Shown piece after piece: positions 31,896-61,940 of a DNA stretch of 64,000 nucleotides. A program made the position numbers and the translations under genes. Position 1 is the first letter of the stretch, and each line of letters starts with the position of its first letter. Source of the stretch: Haliclystus octoradiatus (taxonomy: Eukaryota; Cnidaria; Staurozoa; Stauromedusae; Haliclystidae); contig OU744450.1 in assembly GCA_916610825.1 (NCBI GenBank), forward strand, positions 248,001-312,000, in the 5' to 3' direction. The notes below the pieces were generated by a model. The model saw only the letters and a list, made by a program, of their open reading frames with translations, searched no databases and was not told where the DNA came from.

Positions 31896-33104
31896 TTGCC
31901 TTGTGAGATTGCGGCCGAACCAAATCAATCGATGGAACGAACGACTGAGTAAAATGTCGAGCGTGATGAAATGGCTTCAGTCTCTATTTCCTTATTTTTC
32001 ACGGCTGGAAAAATATAAATAGTTGACGTCACTTCGTCAACGCTTTCTGACGGCACTTCTGAGGTTGTAACCGATCACTCAGACGCAAATTAGTTATAAT
32101 TGAAACGGCATACATGTAAAAGGAAGGCAAAACCTACGATAGTAATAGATTGTCCGTTTCAGCTTTGCCATGTAGTATTGTAGCTAGCTGGCTGTAGCTA
32201 TATATTGCGAAGACTACGATATCACCTCTTTGTGATTGATTGTCTTGGCGCTGGTCGTTGATATCCAAATCATGAGAAGAAACAAGAGTAAATATTGGTT
32301 TAGATTAGTTGAAATCAAATAAAGTCATTTATCAAGGTCTTCTATAGTTGATTGTTCGCAGATTGTTCGTTCGTGTCGAGAAGACGAACAAAAACTAACA
32401 AAGATTAGGCCAAGCCCTGTCTTCGTGGTGGTCCGCATATATTGAACAGTTACATCGTAACATGACAGCACTGTCGTTCTTCGTTTACTAAATCCATTTA
32501 TGGTTGTTCGTAGTATATTTGATTGAAGTAATTTGACATATATTGGCTGTCGATGGCCCCTAATTGTTCAAGGCGGAAAATGATAAGCAAGACAAGATAA
32601 CGAAACAGAATTTACGTTTATTAAACTGTTAAATTTTCATTTAGGTATGCATTTATTAAATATTATGATATCGGTTAACTTACAGTTGGACTGAATCTAG
32701 TTCATAAGACATCGTATACACGACAAGAGAGACCACACTGCTAAAATATTTGAGTTGTCATTTGAATGGGGCAAGGAAGTAGAACTTTGTAAAGATCATA
32801 TTGTATTAATTCAATAGAACAAATATTTCCTAAGCAACGATACTATATCCCACGGCTGTAGGGAGTGTTGATAATATATTGAATTAAGGGGTTTTATTTT
32901 GTTAATTAGTTTATTAATAATTCAAATAGGGAAAGCAAACAACGTAGTTTTGTAGAAAAGATTTATTTCTGTCAATTTTAAATTCTCAAAAAAGATACAA
33001 TGATGAACAAATTCGATTAAAGAATTATCATGGATTAGAGTCATGATTATCATATATAGCCGATGTAACACAAATAATTAATTAATAAATATATATATCC
33101 AGAA
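31896..33104. other. Intergenic region: kinase promoter and rabphilin 3' flank
   Basis: A CRE octamer lies at 32024-32031. Apart from AT-rich sequence and low-complexity ATATAT stretches I see no ORF, RNA gene or repeat. Confidence 0.5.
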
Positions 33105-38532
<5,428 letters not shown>

Positions 38533-39729
38533 CTTAAAGCTCAAATATTTCACAGTTAGATCAAACAAATTACACAATTACTTTGCAGACCATTCAAACC
38601 ATTAGTCATCAGTATAATACTATGAATACATCCAAATCTTTATGGTCGAACACTTTGAACCTAATTTTAATTTCATGTCACACGACGGCAGGTCTGCAGC
38701 GGCCATCTAGTGTTTATTATTTTAACGCTGAACCAACAGTGCCATGTCCAACATATGTATCACCTTTTCAAAGCACAATTTAAATAACATAAACGTAAGA
38801 AATTGTAATAGAAAGGCATAAAGTGTAAACAGCGAGCTAATGATCTTTTTCTTGAAAATTTAATGAGTTATTTCGTCGTACAAAACAACAGATCGAGTGA
38901 CTGTCTTTCTACTTTTGATTGTATTTATGTTGCTGTTGTTGTTCACTTGACTGCCAGCTGCCTCGTATTAATTATGAGTACCGCAGAGAGAGGCTTAGGT
39001 TTGATAATTCACTACTTAAATGAAATTTTCTAAATTTAAAAACAAATTTTATATGTTGTTAGATTTTTGAACCGATTGTGAATTTGAAAAAAGTAATTTT
39101 TCCCAGTATATCTCAGTTCCGTTGATATTGTAAGTGAATAAATTAATTTAATTGACTTGACGTACAGTAATTCTCTTTAGACACAAGCAGTTGTCATGGA
39201 TACAATATATCATATTTTCAATGACTTTATCATCATCATTATTTATTCAGAAACCTTCAATCTATACATAACTTATATTCAAAGGATTAATAATGTACGA
39301 TGACGTGTAATATGACATATTTAATATAATTATAATGAGTTATGACAATTAAGGATCGGAAGGGAAATAGATTCCCAGAACTTCAGAAGATTGATCCCGT
39401 GTCTCTTCCTCATTAAGCAATTAGTTGACGCTGTGTGCTAGCATTAATTAATAAGACGATCATCAATTGATTATCTCATAGTTAATTTGAATGGTATTGG
39501 TAACTCAAGTTTCTTTATGAAATTAGCCTTGTGGCTGATTATGGATTTCTCAAACTCAAACGAGTGAATTAGATTGAGCAAAAAACTGTCCGATGATCGC
39601 ATCTGCGTGAACTCAGTAATCATTGTAAATTGCTCCACTAACTGTTGTGGACACACTTCGAAGCATAGTTCTATCTTCATTATAATGTTACATGTATCTC
39701 CCGAGTGTGACAACCAATCGATCATATAA

Positions 39730-40945
39730 CATCAAACATCATTTGGGAAATCATCTATTTTGGATGCTGCGTATCAGTCAGATGGAAAGGCATTAGGGAC
39801 CGCTCATTATTTATGACCGGGGTTGGAGCCGAAGAGCTCCAATTTTTCCACTATATATTCCTTTTACCCAACCATAAAGAAAGTGAAAACATTTTTTACC
39901 CAACCCCAACTGAAATCTCGAGGTGCTTTGTTTTTTGATACTCCTTGCACAAGGATATGGAAGTTCTTGTTTCGAGATAGCAGCCAGAATTGCTGGTTTA
40001 GATGAAAATGAGAGGTAAAAATGCTTTACTTCCTTCCAGTTTGTATTTCAAATGGAATTGGTGATATCATCACATTATTTTTTTGTTTACCCAACCTTTA
40101 ATGACAATAATTTATTATTTACCCAACCCCAATCTCTTTAGCCCCAACCCCGGTCATAAATAATGAGCGGTCCCTTATCACGTTCATCTTCTGTGAAAGA
40201 TCTTGGAATCCTACCAACTGCAGATCTAAAGTTCACAGAACACTGTTCCATGCTAGCCGCTAAAGCAAAAAATCGTCTTTTCCTAATCAAGAAATGCTTT
40301 TCCTCAAAGAACCCGGAGCGTTCACAACAAATGTCAGACCAATGCTTGAGTCATCTACGCCAGTCTGGAATCCCTATCTCATCAAGGACATAAATATTTT
40401 AGAAAACGTTCAGCGCTCTGTCATAAGATATGTTTGTTTGAAAAATAATGCTTACAAGCCCTATGTAGATCGTCTTGCGTACCTCAACCTTGAGTCTCTA
40501 GAATTACGCCGCCTTAAGTTTGATGTTCACATGGTCTTCAGAATTTTGGAAAACTTGATTGACTTGGCTACAGATGAGTTTTTCACTATTAAACATTCTA
40601 AATATTCCTTGCGTGGACATTCACTGACGCTTTACCAAACGAAATCATTTAACTATGACTGTTGCAAACATTACTTTGCAAATAGAATAATCAAGCCATG
40701 GAACTCTCTTCCTGAAGAAGTTATATCGTCTAGTTCTTTAGAAACATTCAAATTTAAACTTAATCATGTTAATTTATCACAGTTCTGTAACTATTCCTTT
40801 GCCTGTTAATTATTTCTGATAACATAGTTTTCTTTATATATACCTAATTTTTTTTCTTAAAGGTCACATGTAAGTGAGGATACATTTAAATATATCCTTC
40901 TTTGTTTATTTGCCTGTTAGCCATTGTGCTACAAAATACATACAT
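39730..40945 (+). mobile_element. LINE post-RT fragment, split by a MITE
   Basis: Plus-strand coding similarity runs from about 39745 (SILDAAYQSDGKAL), breaks at the MITE, and resumes at 40175 with SRSSSVKDLGI. It continues through KAKNRLFLIKKCF, PVWNPYLIKDINILENVQRS and NRIIKPWNSLPEEV. One frameshift lies near 40330. The 3' end has an ACAT short repeat (40936-40953). Endonuclease and RT catalytic core are missing. Confidence 0.85.
39796..40174. mobile_element. 379-bp MITE with long TIRs and TTA duplication
   Basis: The ends are near-perfect inverted repeats of about 32 bp (GGGACCGCTCATTATTTATG and its complement, extending through GACCGGGGTTGG). TTA flanks both sides (39793-39795 and 40175-40177). 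Removing the element and one TTA restores the LINE reading frame across the site. Superfamily uncertain. Confidence 0.9.
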
Positions 40946-41651
40946 ACATACAGACATCATAGATTAACATCACACACAAGCAGCACGATGTCCATATTTA
41001 TAGATCATTAAATTAAAAAAACAACACAAACTAGTATCGTGCCAAAAACTACAGCAGTACTAGAAATATAGCATGTTTTGAGATTGAATGTATGAATGGG
41101 GTATATGTATGAATGGGGTATATATATGAATGGGGTATATGTATGGTAAATACAGGGATGGAACATCCACTTACGCATTACACAATACATACAGGTAGAG
41201 GTATACCTTTAATAAGTACGTATGATTAACTAATTGAATGTGCTTCTGATACTGATATTCATTTTGTTAAGAATCATCATCGGATATCTGGGATTTGGTA
41301 TATTCTCTTTCCTTGTGGGTCTCTGTATTTTTTATGCGGCTCTGAAACATATCGTTTGAATCGGATTACCGGAGTCAGCGGAACAGGTATTTGAATCAAA
41401 GGTCACATGAGATGGACCCGTTTCTTACATCCCAAAGAGGCAAAGAACGCAATGCAACTACGGACACGTAGAAGTCTAAAAACGGAAATAAAACTAAAAA
41501 GTACAAATTTATTACAGTCTAAAGATCTATAAAAACATTCTTGCTTGTGGCATGGCTGCTCAGAAAATCATCTGGATCAGATTCAAACAAATTGATATAA
41601 AATTATAGAATTATTGAATTTGTACTGAAAAATTATTTATTTATCAAAGGA

Positions 41652-44518
41652 ATGCAGGAAGAGCAATATGGTAAAATAATGCTATATGATAATGTTAATT
41701 AATCATTGAAATGCAGATGATACAATTAGACGATTGATTAATTAAATGATTGATTGAATGATTAGGAGATGAGAAATCAAGCTGGAATCCGTCTTCCCTT
41801 TGGAAAACCGAACACGAGCAACGGGACGTATACACAATTAATCAAGCGATTGAAAAATTAGGATTTGGTTCGTTTCAAATCAAATTAACATTTATTACTG
41901 GTTTAAGCTGGGTAAGAGCAACCCATGCTAAACAGAGCCATAGCACACCAATGGGGGAGATTAGACATAGCAACGTTCTCTTTTTGATATTTAGATGGTA
42001 GATTCAACACAGGTCACATTACTTGCTATGCTTGCCCCAAGACTGCGATGTTATTGGGAATTATCGTCATTCAAAGAAGCTGTCATAACTACAGTAAGTT
42101 GTAATTATTATTTTGTTGCTGCGTTCAGATTTTACTACAATTGTTAATTGTATTGGATTGATTAATGTAGTGTTTATTTCTTGGTATGGCATTTGGTTGC
42201 TCGTTCTGGGGCGTGATATGTGATCGTTACGGTAGAAGAACGGTGAGCCAAACACACCACTGTCGATTCCATTCCTAACTTGCTCTATCTACTGTAGATT
42301 ATAATTATGTAAATCGTTCTCAATTATAATAGGGCATCCTCAGCAGTCTCGTTTTGGTGCTTTTTAATGCATTTATAAGCGCAGCCTCTCCTTCCTACTA
42401 TTGGATTCTAGTTGCTATGTTTGTGACTGGTTTCGCGACGGGAGGCGTTGGCCAATCGTGAGTGCAATAATGGTAAATTAGATCGAGTGATGGAGTTTAT
42501 TATCATGATTGACAGCTGTCATTCATCGGTATATCTATTTCTGATTAACTGTAGGGTGACCTTATTTTCTGAATTTGTACCAACCAAGTACAGAGGCAGT
42601 GGCATCATTTTCATACAGGTATTTAATGTTATCATCATCAGTCATCGTGACACTGACTACTGACATATAGCATAATGACACTGTTGTTACTGTTCCTCTT
42701 CCTCTCCTAGACGTTCTATGTATTCGGTAATATCATCAGTGCTTTGTTAGCTCTGTTAGTTATTCCTGCCTTTGGCTGGCGATGGTTTTTAATAGCAGCA
42801 GCCACACCCATTCTTCTCTTCTTGACTATTGCATGGGTGGGTAGGCTTATACATGTCTCATGATGGTAACTCGAACATAATCCAGCCAATCACAGAGAAG
42901 AGAGTTTCTGATTTGATTGTGTTTACATTCTTTTGAAGTGGCTTCCAGAATCACCTCGTTTTCTACTGACGGCTGGGCGTTTAAAGGAGGCTGAATCAAT
43001 GTTGCAGAGAGTTGCAAATACCAATGGGATTGCAATGCCGCACGGGAAACTAGAACCTTTGAAAGCTGTAAGTCTATACCAAGAAGCCAAGGTGTTACAC
43101 TTAAAGTTTGATCAGTTATACTAATAATCTTGGTATGGATCAACTATGTTTAGAACAGTAAACGAGGGACGTTTAGAGAACTATTTTCAAGTCAAAATAG
43201 AAGAACGACGTGCGTGCTGTGGCTTATCTGGTAATTCTTATTTTGATCATTGAAGACGGTTATAAGTTTATCATTAGGCATTCGTTCGTTCTATGCGAGA
43301 CTTACTTCCACGCATGTTTTGAACTCCATTTTAGGTTTACGAATGTCTTCAGTTACTATGGCATCATGATGCTGACTACATCCCTCCTCAAAAGAGGGGA
43401 ACATGTCTGTTTATCCCAAGGTAACCAAGGTAGCTGTCCCCACACGGGGTCTTAATTTCAATCATGATTATGTTTGCGATCATGCGGCATATCATTCATT
43501 TGATGAATTGACTTCATGTAGATATAAATAAAGCCAACAACACAACTATCTACGCCCCGCTGCAGTGCATTGAATTAAACAGAGATGATTTTGCAGATTA
43601 CATCTTAACTGTTATTGGTGAATTTCCAGGTATTATTTACAATTACCAAGAAGGTCGCTGTTATCCTCTAAATAGGCTGACCCTATAAGCGGATGTTGAG
43701 GAGATGTTTTTATCATTGAAGGTCTGCTGTTAACACTTTTGCTAATAGAATCCATCGGTAGAAAAATGGCCATGGTCACAGAGTTCTTCGTAGCGGGCAC
43801 CTTGGTAGCAGCATTGATGTTTTGCATGCGGAGGTAAGACTGACTTCGTGAATGCACCTAACCACTGCTGGTGTGTCTCATGTGAGTTATGATTATATGA
43901 TTGTACTTTATAGGAGCCATACGGTGGCTTTAATGTTTTTAATCAGAGCATTTATAACAGGGATGTTCCAGGTGGCATATGTATACACGCCAGAGGTAAG
44001 TCGTATCCGGTTATATGTGATCACTGATAAAGGCTGGGTTTAACTAAATTAACGACTGCCTCTATTTTCGCTAATCAGGTGTATCCGACACGAGTGAGAG
44101 CGCTGGCGTTAGGATCTGCAAGCAGCGTCTCACGTTTAGGAGCCATCATCACGCCGTTCGTAGCACAGGTAAAAAGAGATTATCAAACCCGTTCGAATGA
44201 ATTACGATTAATAATTGAGAAGGTTTCCATGTACCTTGTAAGCGCAGGTTCTTGTGGAGACAAAAGGACGGCTGGCCGTGATGATCTATTGTGGAATGAT
44301 ATTCTCTTGTATACCCGTGATTCTCCTTTTGCCAAAAGAAACATTGGGACAAGTTCTTCAAGAAGTAAAAAAAAGCAAATTAATCAAAGTCAAGTCATTA
44401 TTAAATGTAATATTTTTATTGGTTTTAAAACTGCCTTTCTTTTTAACTTCAGGAATCTGGGTTATTAGATGAAAAATCAGCCAACAATTATGAAGAAATG
44501 CAGGCAAACGACAGATAA
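41652..44518 (+). CDS. SVOP: Synaptic vesicle 2-related protein (SVOP), MFS transporter
   Basis: It is a 12-TM major-facilitator protein of secretory/synaptic vesicles; substrate unknown in the family. Sixteen exons: 41652-41670, 41766-41911, 41995-42093, 42171-42242, 42333-42457, 42555-42618, 42711-42836, 42939-43067, 43154-43230, 43335-43420, 43522-43629, 43722-43833, 43914-43995, 44079-44168, 44248-44364, 44453-44518; 1518 nt, 505 aa (human 548). N-terminal YTINQAIEKLGFGSFQIKL matches the family entry motif. WGVICDRYGRRT is MFS motif A. WLPESPRFLL, FSYYGIMMLTTSLL, AYVYTPEVYPTRVRALALG and VETKGRLAV follow in the expected order. The 19-nt first exon (MQEEQYG) was chosen because it fits phase and donor; it is the least certain part. 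Confidence 0.93.
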
Positions 44519-44816
44519 TGGAAACCGTGAAGATCTTCACTTGTAAAAATTACATTTTCATAGTTTTATTATTTCAATTTTTTTACGACTGTCTCAGAAA
44601 TGGATTGAAAATTCTAAGAAAAATTAATTTAAAAATTGTTTATCATTTATGTGCCTCTTTGACGATTTAAATATTTCTAAAATATAATTACTGTATATTT
44701 AACACCCTCTTTTCAAATCTAAGATATTTACAATTCAAAATTCAAGAAATAATCAGAAACAGTATATGGCCACCTGATTGTGTTAGATTCGTTTAAATTG
44801 GAATTGATTCGAGTAA

Positions 44817-55984
<11,168 letters not shown>

Positions 55985-56114
55985 TTTGTTGTAAAGACCT
56001 CTTACAGGTCTACTTCGTGGCTCGTGCTACAAATGTTTTGATGCCTTTGATTTCGGATAATCTGTCGGTTTCCCTTTCCTTTTGGCCTCGTATCTTGTTC
56101 ATGATGTCATAAAG
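55985..56114. promoter_or_regulatory. Short divergent promoter, SIDT and CENP-V-like gene
   Basis: Only 130 bp separate the two start codons, which face away from each other. Both 5'UTRs and promoters must share this interval unless upstream non-coding exons exist. Confidence 0.6.
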
Positions 56115-59100
56115 ATGGCCACAGAAGAGGAAGAGGAGAGTAAGATTTGGCACTCTGGTGGGTGCCACTGTGGCGCTGTTCGGTTTAGAGTAAGAGCTAA
56201 ACGTACTCTTAAATGTATCATTTGCAAGTAAGCATTTTTGCAGTGAAGTGACTTTTGAATGAAGTAGTAGTAGTCAAATGCGCACTCCTCTCGCAGACGC
56301 TGAAGGCCAACCGTGAAACGTCAGTATCGTATTTTCAATTCATTTCTGTCACGGCTTCTTGCAAGACTTGATGACTAATGGGATTGAAAATTCTTCCATG
56401 AACATTGATCAATTTTAAATTGACTATTTATAATAGTGATACATACGAAATATATTATAACCTTTCCGTTTTGTTGATGAAGTCTCAAAGCCGGTTTTTT
56501 CACTTTTTGAACTATAGCCTAGGTTCTAGGTCTCTCAAATTATCAAAAAAGGTATGCCGATGGCGGTGACTACTATCAAAATCACTCAACATGTAATCAT
56601 CTGATGTAATCATGTATTACATGTATAGATATGTTTCGAAGTAAATTGATGACATTTCATGAAGAAGTATCAATTTTATTTTCAGATAGCCTACAACCAC
56701 TCAAAGTTGATTTGTTAAGAAAAGTCAACGAATATAATTTCACATTTTTATTTATATTAACAACGTTTCGATTGCTTCATGCAATCATTTTCAAGCTAAA
56801 GTTTACAATTTATTACAGGACTATTTATATGGGCTAATTTAATACATACTTTGACGAATGGTAATAAATTGACGAATGTCTTATTTTATCATCGGATGGC
56901 TGTCTCTACTCCTTCGGGTGCCTGCTAGAGCGCTTTCTATAAATGGGGTTGAATATTTCACCACTAAAGTTTCAAACCCATAACCATTATGTTATACTTA
57001 ATTCCATATAAGATAAGAAAAATCAACGAATATAATTTTAAATTTTTATTGATATTAACAACGTTTCGATTGCTTCATGCAATCATTTTCAAGCTAAAGT
57101 TTACAATTTATTACAGGACTATTTATATGGGCTAACTTGAAAATGATTGCATGAAGCAATCGAAACGTTGTTAATATATGAATAAAAAAATTTAAAACTA
57201 TATTCGTTGACTTTTCTCATCAAATCAACTCCAAAGAAGCTTTTTGTAACATTCGAAGTTTTCTAAGGTATTTTGAATGGCGGGTTTTCACTTTCTTCAA
57301 CTTACAGGTCTCTCAAAATAAATTAAGACATGCAGAGAGATGACTAGATATCACTAGATATTACTCTAATAGAGACATGCATCGAAGTAAATTCAAAAAG
57401 TTATTTTTTCATCTTGGTTATCAAAATTTGTAATAGCAGCATAAAGCTAGGTGAAAACTGTATTTTGGATTTAGTTATATCTGATCCAACTAATTGTAAC
57501 AAAAGCAGCTACAAATACACTGTTTGCTAATAGGGAATGCATTCTTCTGTAGACATTGAAACGTCACTGCTTTGCAGCAGAACACCGTCTGTTGAGCCTT
57601 CGATCTTCGTTTCGCTGACCACACGTCAATCACTACATTTTCGAGAATATTGATTGGTCGACAATATTTTCCATTGCACTCCTTTACACTATCATTTTTA
57701 AGTAACTTTGTCCCTCTCACTAGACCAAGCCGCGTGCATTCACGGTCACCCAAAATCAATGCTCAAAATAAAGAAACCAGAAGAAACATGGATTGCTGAC
57801 CATTTTATTTTGTTCTAAAATCATTTAATAGTTTTGTAGGTCAGACTTAATAGTGTTACATCTGTTATTTCAACCTTTTTACTGTCACTCTACATTGCGA
57901 TTTGCTGTGCCAACATTGGCGCATTCAAATCGCTATCGTCCAACCTTTTTTATAAGATGTATAGCGGTTTATAACTCGTTAAGCCTGGAAACACGTCAGG
58001 CGCCCGATGTCTATACATGTAAATATACCTTTCAAATGAAAATCTGTCTAAATTCTTAATTATATAATGTGGTGTAAGTTGTCTTCTAAAATGGAACATA
58101 CACGAAACAGCTCAGTATAGTCAGCATATCAAACATCAAAACTATGCAATCAAAACTCCCCAAAGACTGCATCGAGTAGAATTTATTCTCATATGATAAT
58201 TTACCTGCAAAATTTGAAAATATTTTGTCATTTTGCGTGGAATTGAAGACATGGAATTAAACCTATTCACAGAAGCAATGTGCTATCTTCAGATTAGATC
58301 CTGTTCAGATAAGGGAGGCGGCTGATAATCATAATTACAGCACAATTAACAGGCAGATAGCATATATAATCATTAGTTGGGACGCTGATAAAGCTGTCCG
58401 TCTCTTGGATCGTGGCTGACCCATGAGTTGAGGATATATATATATATATATATATAGCTGCATAGCGTACTAGATAGCGTATAATACTATGTGTGTGATA
58501 TGATCGGGGATATGATTGGCTTGAAGTGCGTCATATTACGTGATTGCATTTACTGCGATTCGAACACTGAGCGCCTTCACCTTGTTGTAGCCTGGGTCGT
58601 AGCTATAGAAGCAATCAATTAATTGAATTAACAGATTTGATAAATAACTCATTCATTTAATATCAATTATATGGTTCAACTGAAAAAGAGGGAGAAGTTG
58701 AGGCCGCTGTCGGTCGATTGTTTGGAGTGTATCCTTTGGTTTCAATTGGTCACGCCTTTGCCCAACCCTCAGGCACCTTAATATAGTATCATGGTCACAC
58801 CTTTTCTAACCGGAAACACGCAGAATGCCACGCGATAGATGCATTCGAATCATTGATCGTCCCCACGCATGCTACTAAAAGCCAGATGATGACAACGTAT
58901 CTAAGTGGTTCTACAGTCCTTTCATTGTGACCTCGAGTGTAGATGAGTTACCTCTCATTCAATAACTAACCACATGTTACGTCAGAGCGCTCATGTATTC
59001 GAAAACTGAGATGTCAGTTGCACGTGGTAAAAGGTTTACCAAGAACGAACCCATCTCATCTGACCAATAACCATCTAACTTCTTTCAAATATAATATGAC

Positions 59101-61352
59101 GTGAGCAGCTGATTCATTTGAATATTTGTTTGTTATTAAAGTTTAATTATTTCGAGATTATGCATTTGTCTTCGTATCACATAAAATTAATTAAAATAAA
59201 AACTAAAATTAAAGTTTTGAAAGCAACACGTTTTTTGTGGCCAACGAGGAATATTGTGGATTATCAAATGTTAGCCTATGGAAAAAATTTTTTTAATCAT
59301 AGGTTAATTAACAGTTATTGATTAATATCGGCTTAATATGTTATTGATTAATATTAACCTCGGAGGACCTCAGTCATTATCAGCCGATATTCATCGAGTC
59401 TGAGATCAATGCAGCTGTTTTAGTCAATGACTAACTGGTCAATTTTGTAATTGATATAGTCGCAACATTAATTTAACTGCAATAATAACTTGAAAATTCA
59501 ATTATCCGTTGAGTCTTTACGCCACAACAGTAAGAAAACACGGAGCTGTCACCTTTAGAATTGACCACTGTTCGACCACTGGTTCGACCAATCGTATTGA
59601 TCTGTATGTCGATGACAATAATAGCGCTATTTTGTGTACATCTACCTGTGAACAAATAATATCTCCCCATAATGCTCTCAGTTCGTACATGAACTTCCCC
59701 GAGATTACGAATGATTTTAAACATTAATATTCGGTTCCAACCAAGCTTAATCTAACTCGGAACGCTTTGTGTTAGGCTTAGTAATGAGTTTTTTTGATCT
59801 TGAAAAGCGAATTTAGAACGATGAGTGTTGCTGGAAAATTAGGCTAAAAACCTTCGGCACGAAAACGCGAGAGATTCTTAAAAATTGGACAACTTCGTGT
59901 CACGTGACCCCTCCAATTATTAAGGCAGCAGTTAAAATAAAACAAAATAAACGTTCTTTAAAAGACTAGATTTACGAAATAATCACGGCTTCTTCACTTT
60001 CGTCTTTCAAAGCCATCCAAATCAGCCCAAGAAACAACGTTGTGCCTCACGGCTGCGGCAACGTGACCGTGAGATTGGGACATTTTGGATTGAGGTACAT
60101 CGTATCTTTCATTGCATAATATAAGGGCATTTCATGGTATGGTGCGACCTTATTGGGTGAGACATAGTGCGACCAGTCTGAACAAATTTTGGAGTATATA
60201 ATTTCTTTCTTGTCGTTGACTAACATTTCACAATTCCTCACCGGTCACAAGAAACGATTATTAGTGATTATTACGTTTTGCTTTTGAAAAATTAAATGCC
60301 AGGCAAATTTTCAATTTTACTATTTGGTTGTAGCTGGTTTAAATATTTTATTCAAAGCTCCATTAGTTTGCATTTTTACTATTTGCATTTTGATATTCTG
60401 GACTTTTTATTTAAATTTATGGTAAACATAATAGGCAACAAAATATTCAAATTAATTAATCACCGGTCATTCCGTAAGTCACACGGATTGCGGGGATGAT
60501 CATGGCGGAGCGAAGCGACAAGAGCCCCAGGCCATGTGCGTTTATGCCCCCCCCCACCACGGAGAGTTCTGCTCTGTAATAGGTATAAGAGCTAAACAGG
60601 ATACCCGTGAATACACAATTGTTTGCAAGTAAGCATTTGGTAACGGTATGGTTTTCATTGAGCATTGTCGATGTCAACTTTCCATCAACATCTATTCTGA
60701 ATTCACTATCACTTGGAACGATATATAGTGACAGTATTAAGTATTAAGTGACAGTGACAGTATCTTTTTGTTTCTTTTTAAGGATGCCGTATAGTGACAC
60801 CCTTTATATTGTTCATTATTTGCCTGTCACGGCAATAACAAAATATATCATATCGTAACTTCTGTCTTATTTGATAGCCAGATGATTGATTGGAAACACA
60901 TCATTATAAAGTTTAATTATTTCGAGATGATACTCTCATTCACAGCTGTTCAGTTTGCAAAAAGAAACAAAATATACATTTCATCGCACCACAAGACGAC
61001 TTCGAGTTAATCAAGGTGCTTAATTGTCTGTTATGTGTAGTCATGGGCGTGGCACCTTATTTCTCAATTTGATCACGGTGGATTATATTTCTTTCAGGGT
61101 CACGAGTCCATCACTACGTACACATTCAACACACACGCAGCGAAGCATATGTTTTGTAAGATCTGTGGGGTGCAGAGTTTCTACCGACCGCGATCCAACC
61201 CTGATGGCTACGGCGTTATGCCTCACTGTATTGATGATGAAGGGACAATCGAATCAATTTCGTACGAGGCATTCGAAGGTAGCACGTGGGAAGATACGAT
61301 GCTTGAGCGAGGGGAGGAACTAAAGCAAAGATCAGCTGCCAGCAAAACATAA
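56115..61352 (+). CDS. CENP-V/GFA-domain zinc protein
   Basis: Three exons: 56115-56227, 60946-61015, 61098-61352; 438 nt, 145 aa. The GFA (glutathione-dependent formaldehyde-activating-like) fold is shown by zinc Cys in GGCHCGAVRF, KCIICKCSVCKKK and the second module KHMFCKICGVQSFYRPRSNP with PHCIDDEGTI. It is a stand-alone domain like CENPV-like proteins of animals; CENP-V itself has an N-terminal extension absent here. The enzymatic role in animals is unclear. Intron 1 (4.7 kb) carries several repeats and a degraded copy of exon 1. The start shares a 130-bp promoter interval with SIDT. Confidence 0.92.
56704..57240. mobile_element. Repeated termini, possibly Penelope-like
   Basis: A block of about 130 bp at 56704-56836 is directly repeated at 57006-57138. 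An inverted copy of its inner part follows at 57131-57240. The shared core, GATTGCATGAAGCAATCGAAACGTTGTT, split here as GATTGCATGAAGCAATCG plus AAACGTTGTT, resembles the stem and GAAACGTTG end of Penelope-like terminal repeats. No RT or GIY-YIG ORF is seen, so the class is tentative. Confidence 0.5.
57853..58075 (+). mobile_element. LINE 3' terminus (family B), second copy
   Basis: It is the better-preserved relative of 36867-37160. It encodes a short stretch with ALAHSN-like and FFIRCIAVYNSLSLE sequence, typical of the last residues of LINE ORF2. It is truncated at the 5' side within CENP-V-like intron 1. Confidence 0.7.
58076..60555. other. Intronic stretch without recognised features
   Basis: This is the central part of the CENP-V-like intron 1. 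It holds a TA repeat (58437-58457) and a 20-base match near 59143 to 60909 (AAAGTTTAATTATTTCGAGA). No coding exon or RNA gene is supported. Confidence 0.5.
60560..60640 (+). pseudogene. Degraded duplicate of CENP-V-like exon 1
   Basis: TAAGAGCTAAAC and TTTGCAAGTAAGCATTT, the 3' end of exon 1 and its donor, recur here with a divergent middle. The frame reads IRAKQDTREYTIVCK against VRAKRTLKCIICK in the real exon. The CHCGAV zinc motif and ATG are lost. It lies about 300 bp before exon 2. Confidence 0.6.
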
Positions 61353-61431
61353 ACCAAATTTATAGTTGTGTTGGTTTGTTTTCTTTTGCTTGTGCTTATA
61401 GTAGATTGATTGTATGAAATAAATTTTATTT

Positions 61432-61674
<243 letters not shown>

Positions 61675-61940
61675 TACATCATAATTTATTACAGATTCTG
61701 AAACTGTGTTTGATTGGTTGGGTTGTTTACCCGGTTGCTTATAAATGGATGCGTCTCGTTTTCAAGTTATTTCCAGTCGCTTCTTCGCAATCACAACCAC
61801 TGTGTCACCATGGTGATGCCAGTCAAATGTCATATTTTATAGTTACATCCATCTATCATCAAAATAAAGGTACTCATTTATCATCTGTAACATGTTTAGT
61901 TATATCTTATACAGGTAATATACAGTAATATTAATTATTC

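Noticed and set aside
59509..59727. 72-aa plus-strand ORF in CENP-V-like intron 1
   Set aside because: It has a slight resemblance to the gene's own HCGAV/F region but no zinc cysteine pattern and no splice sites in phase.
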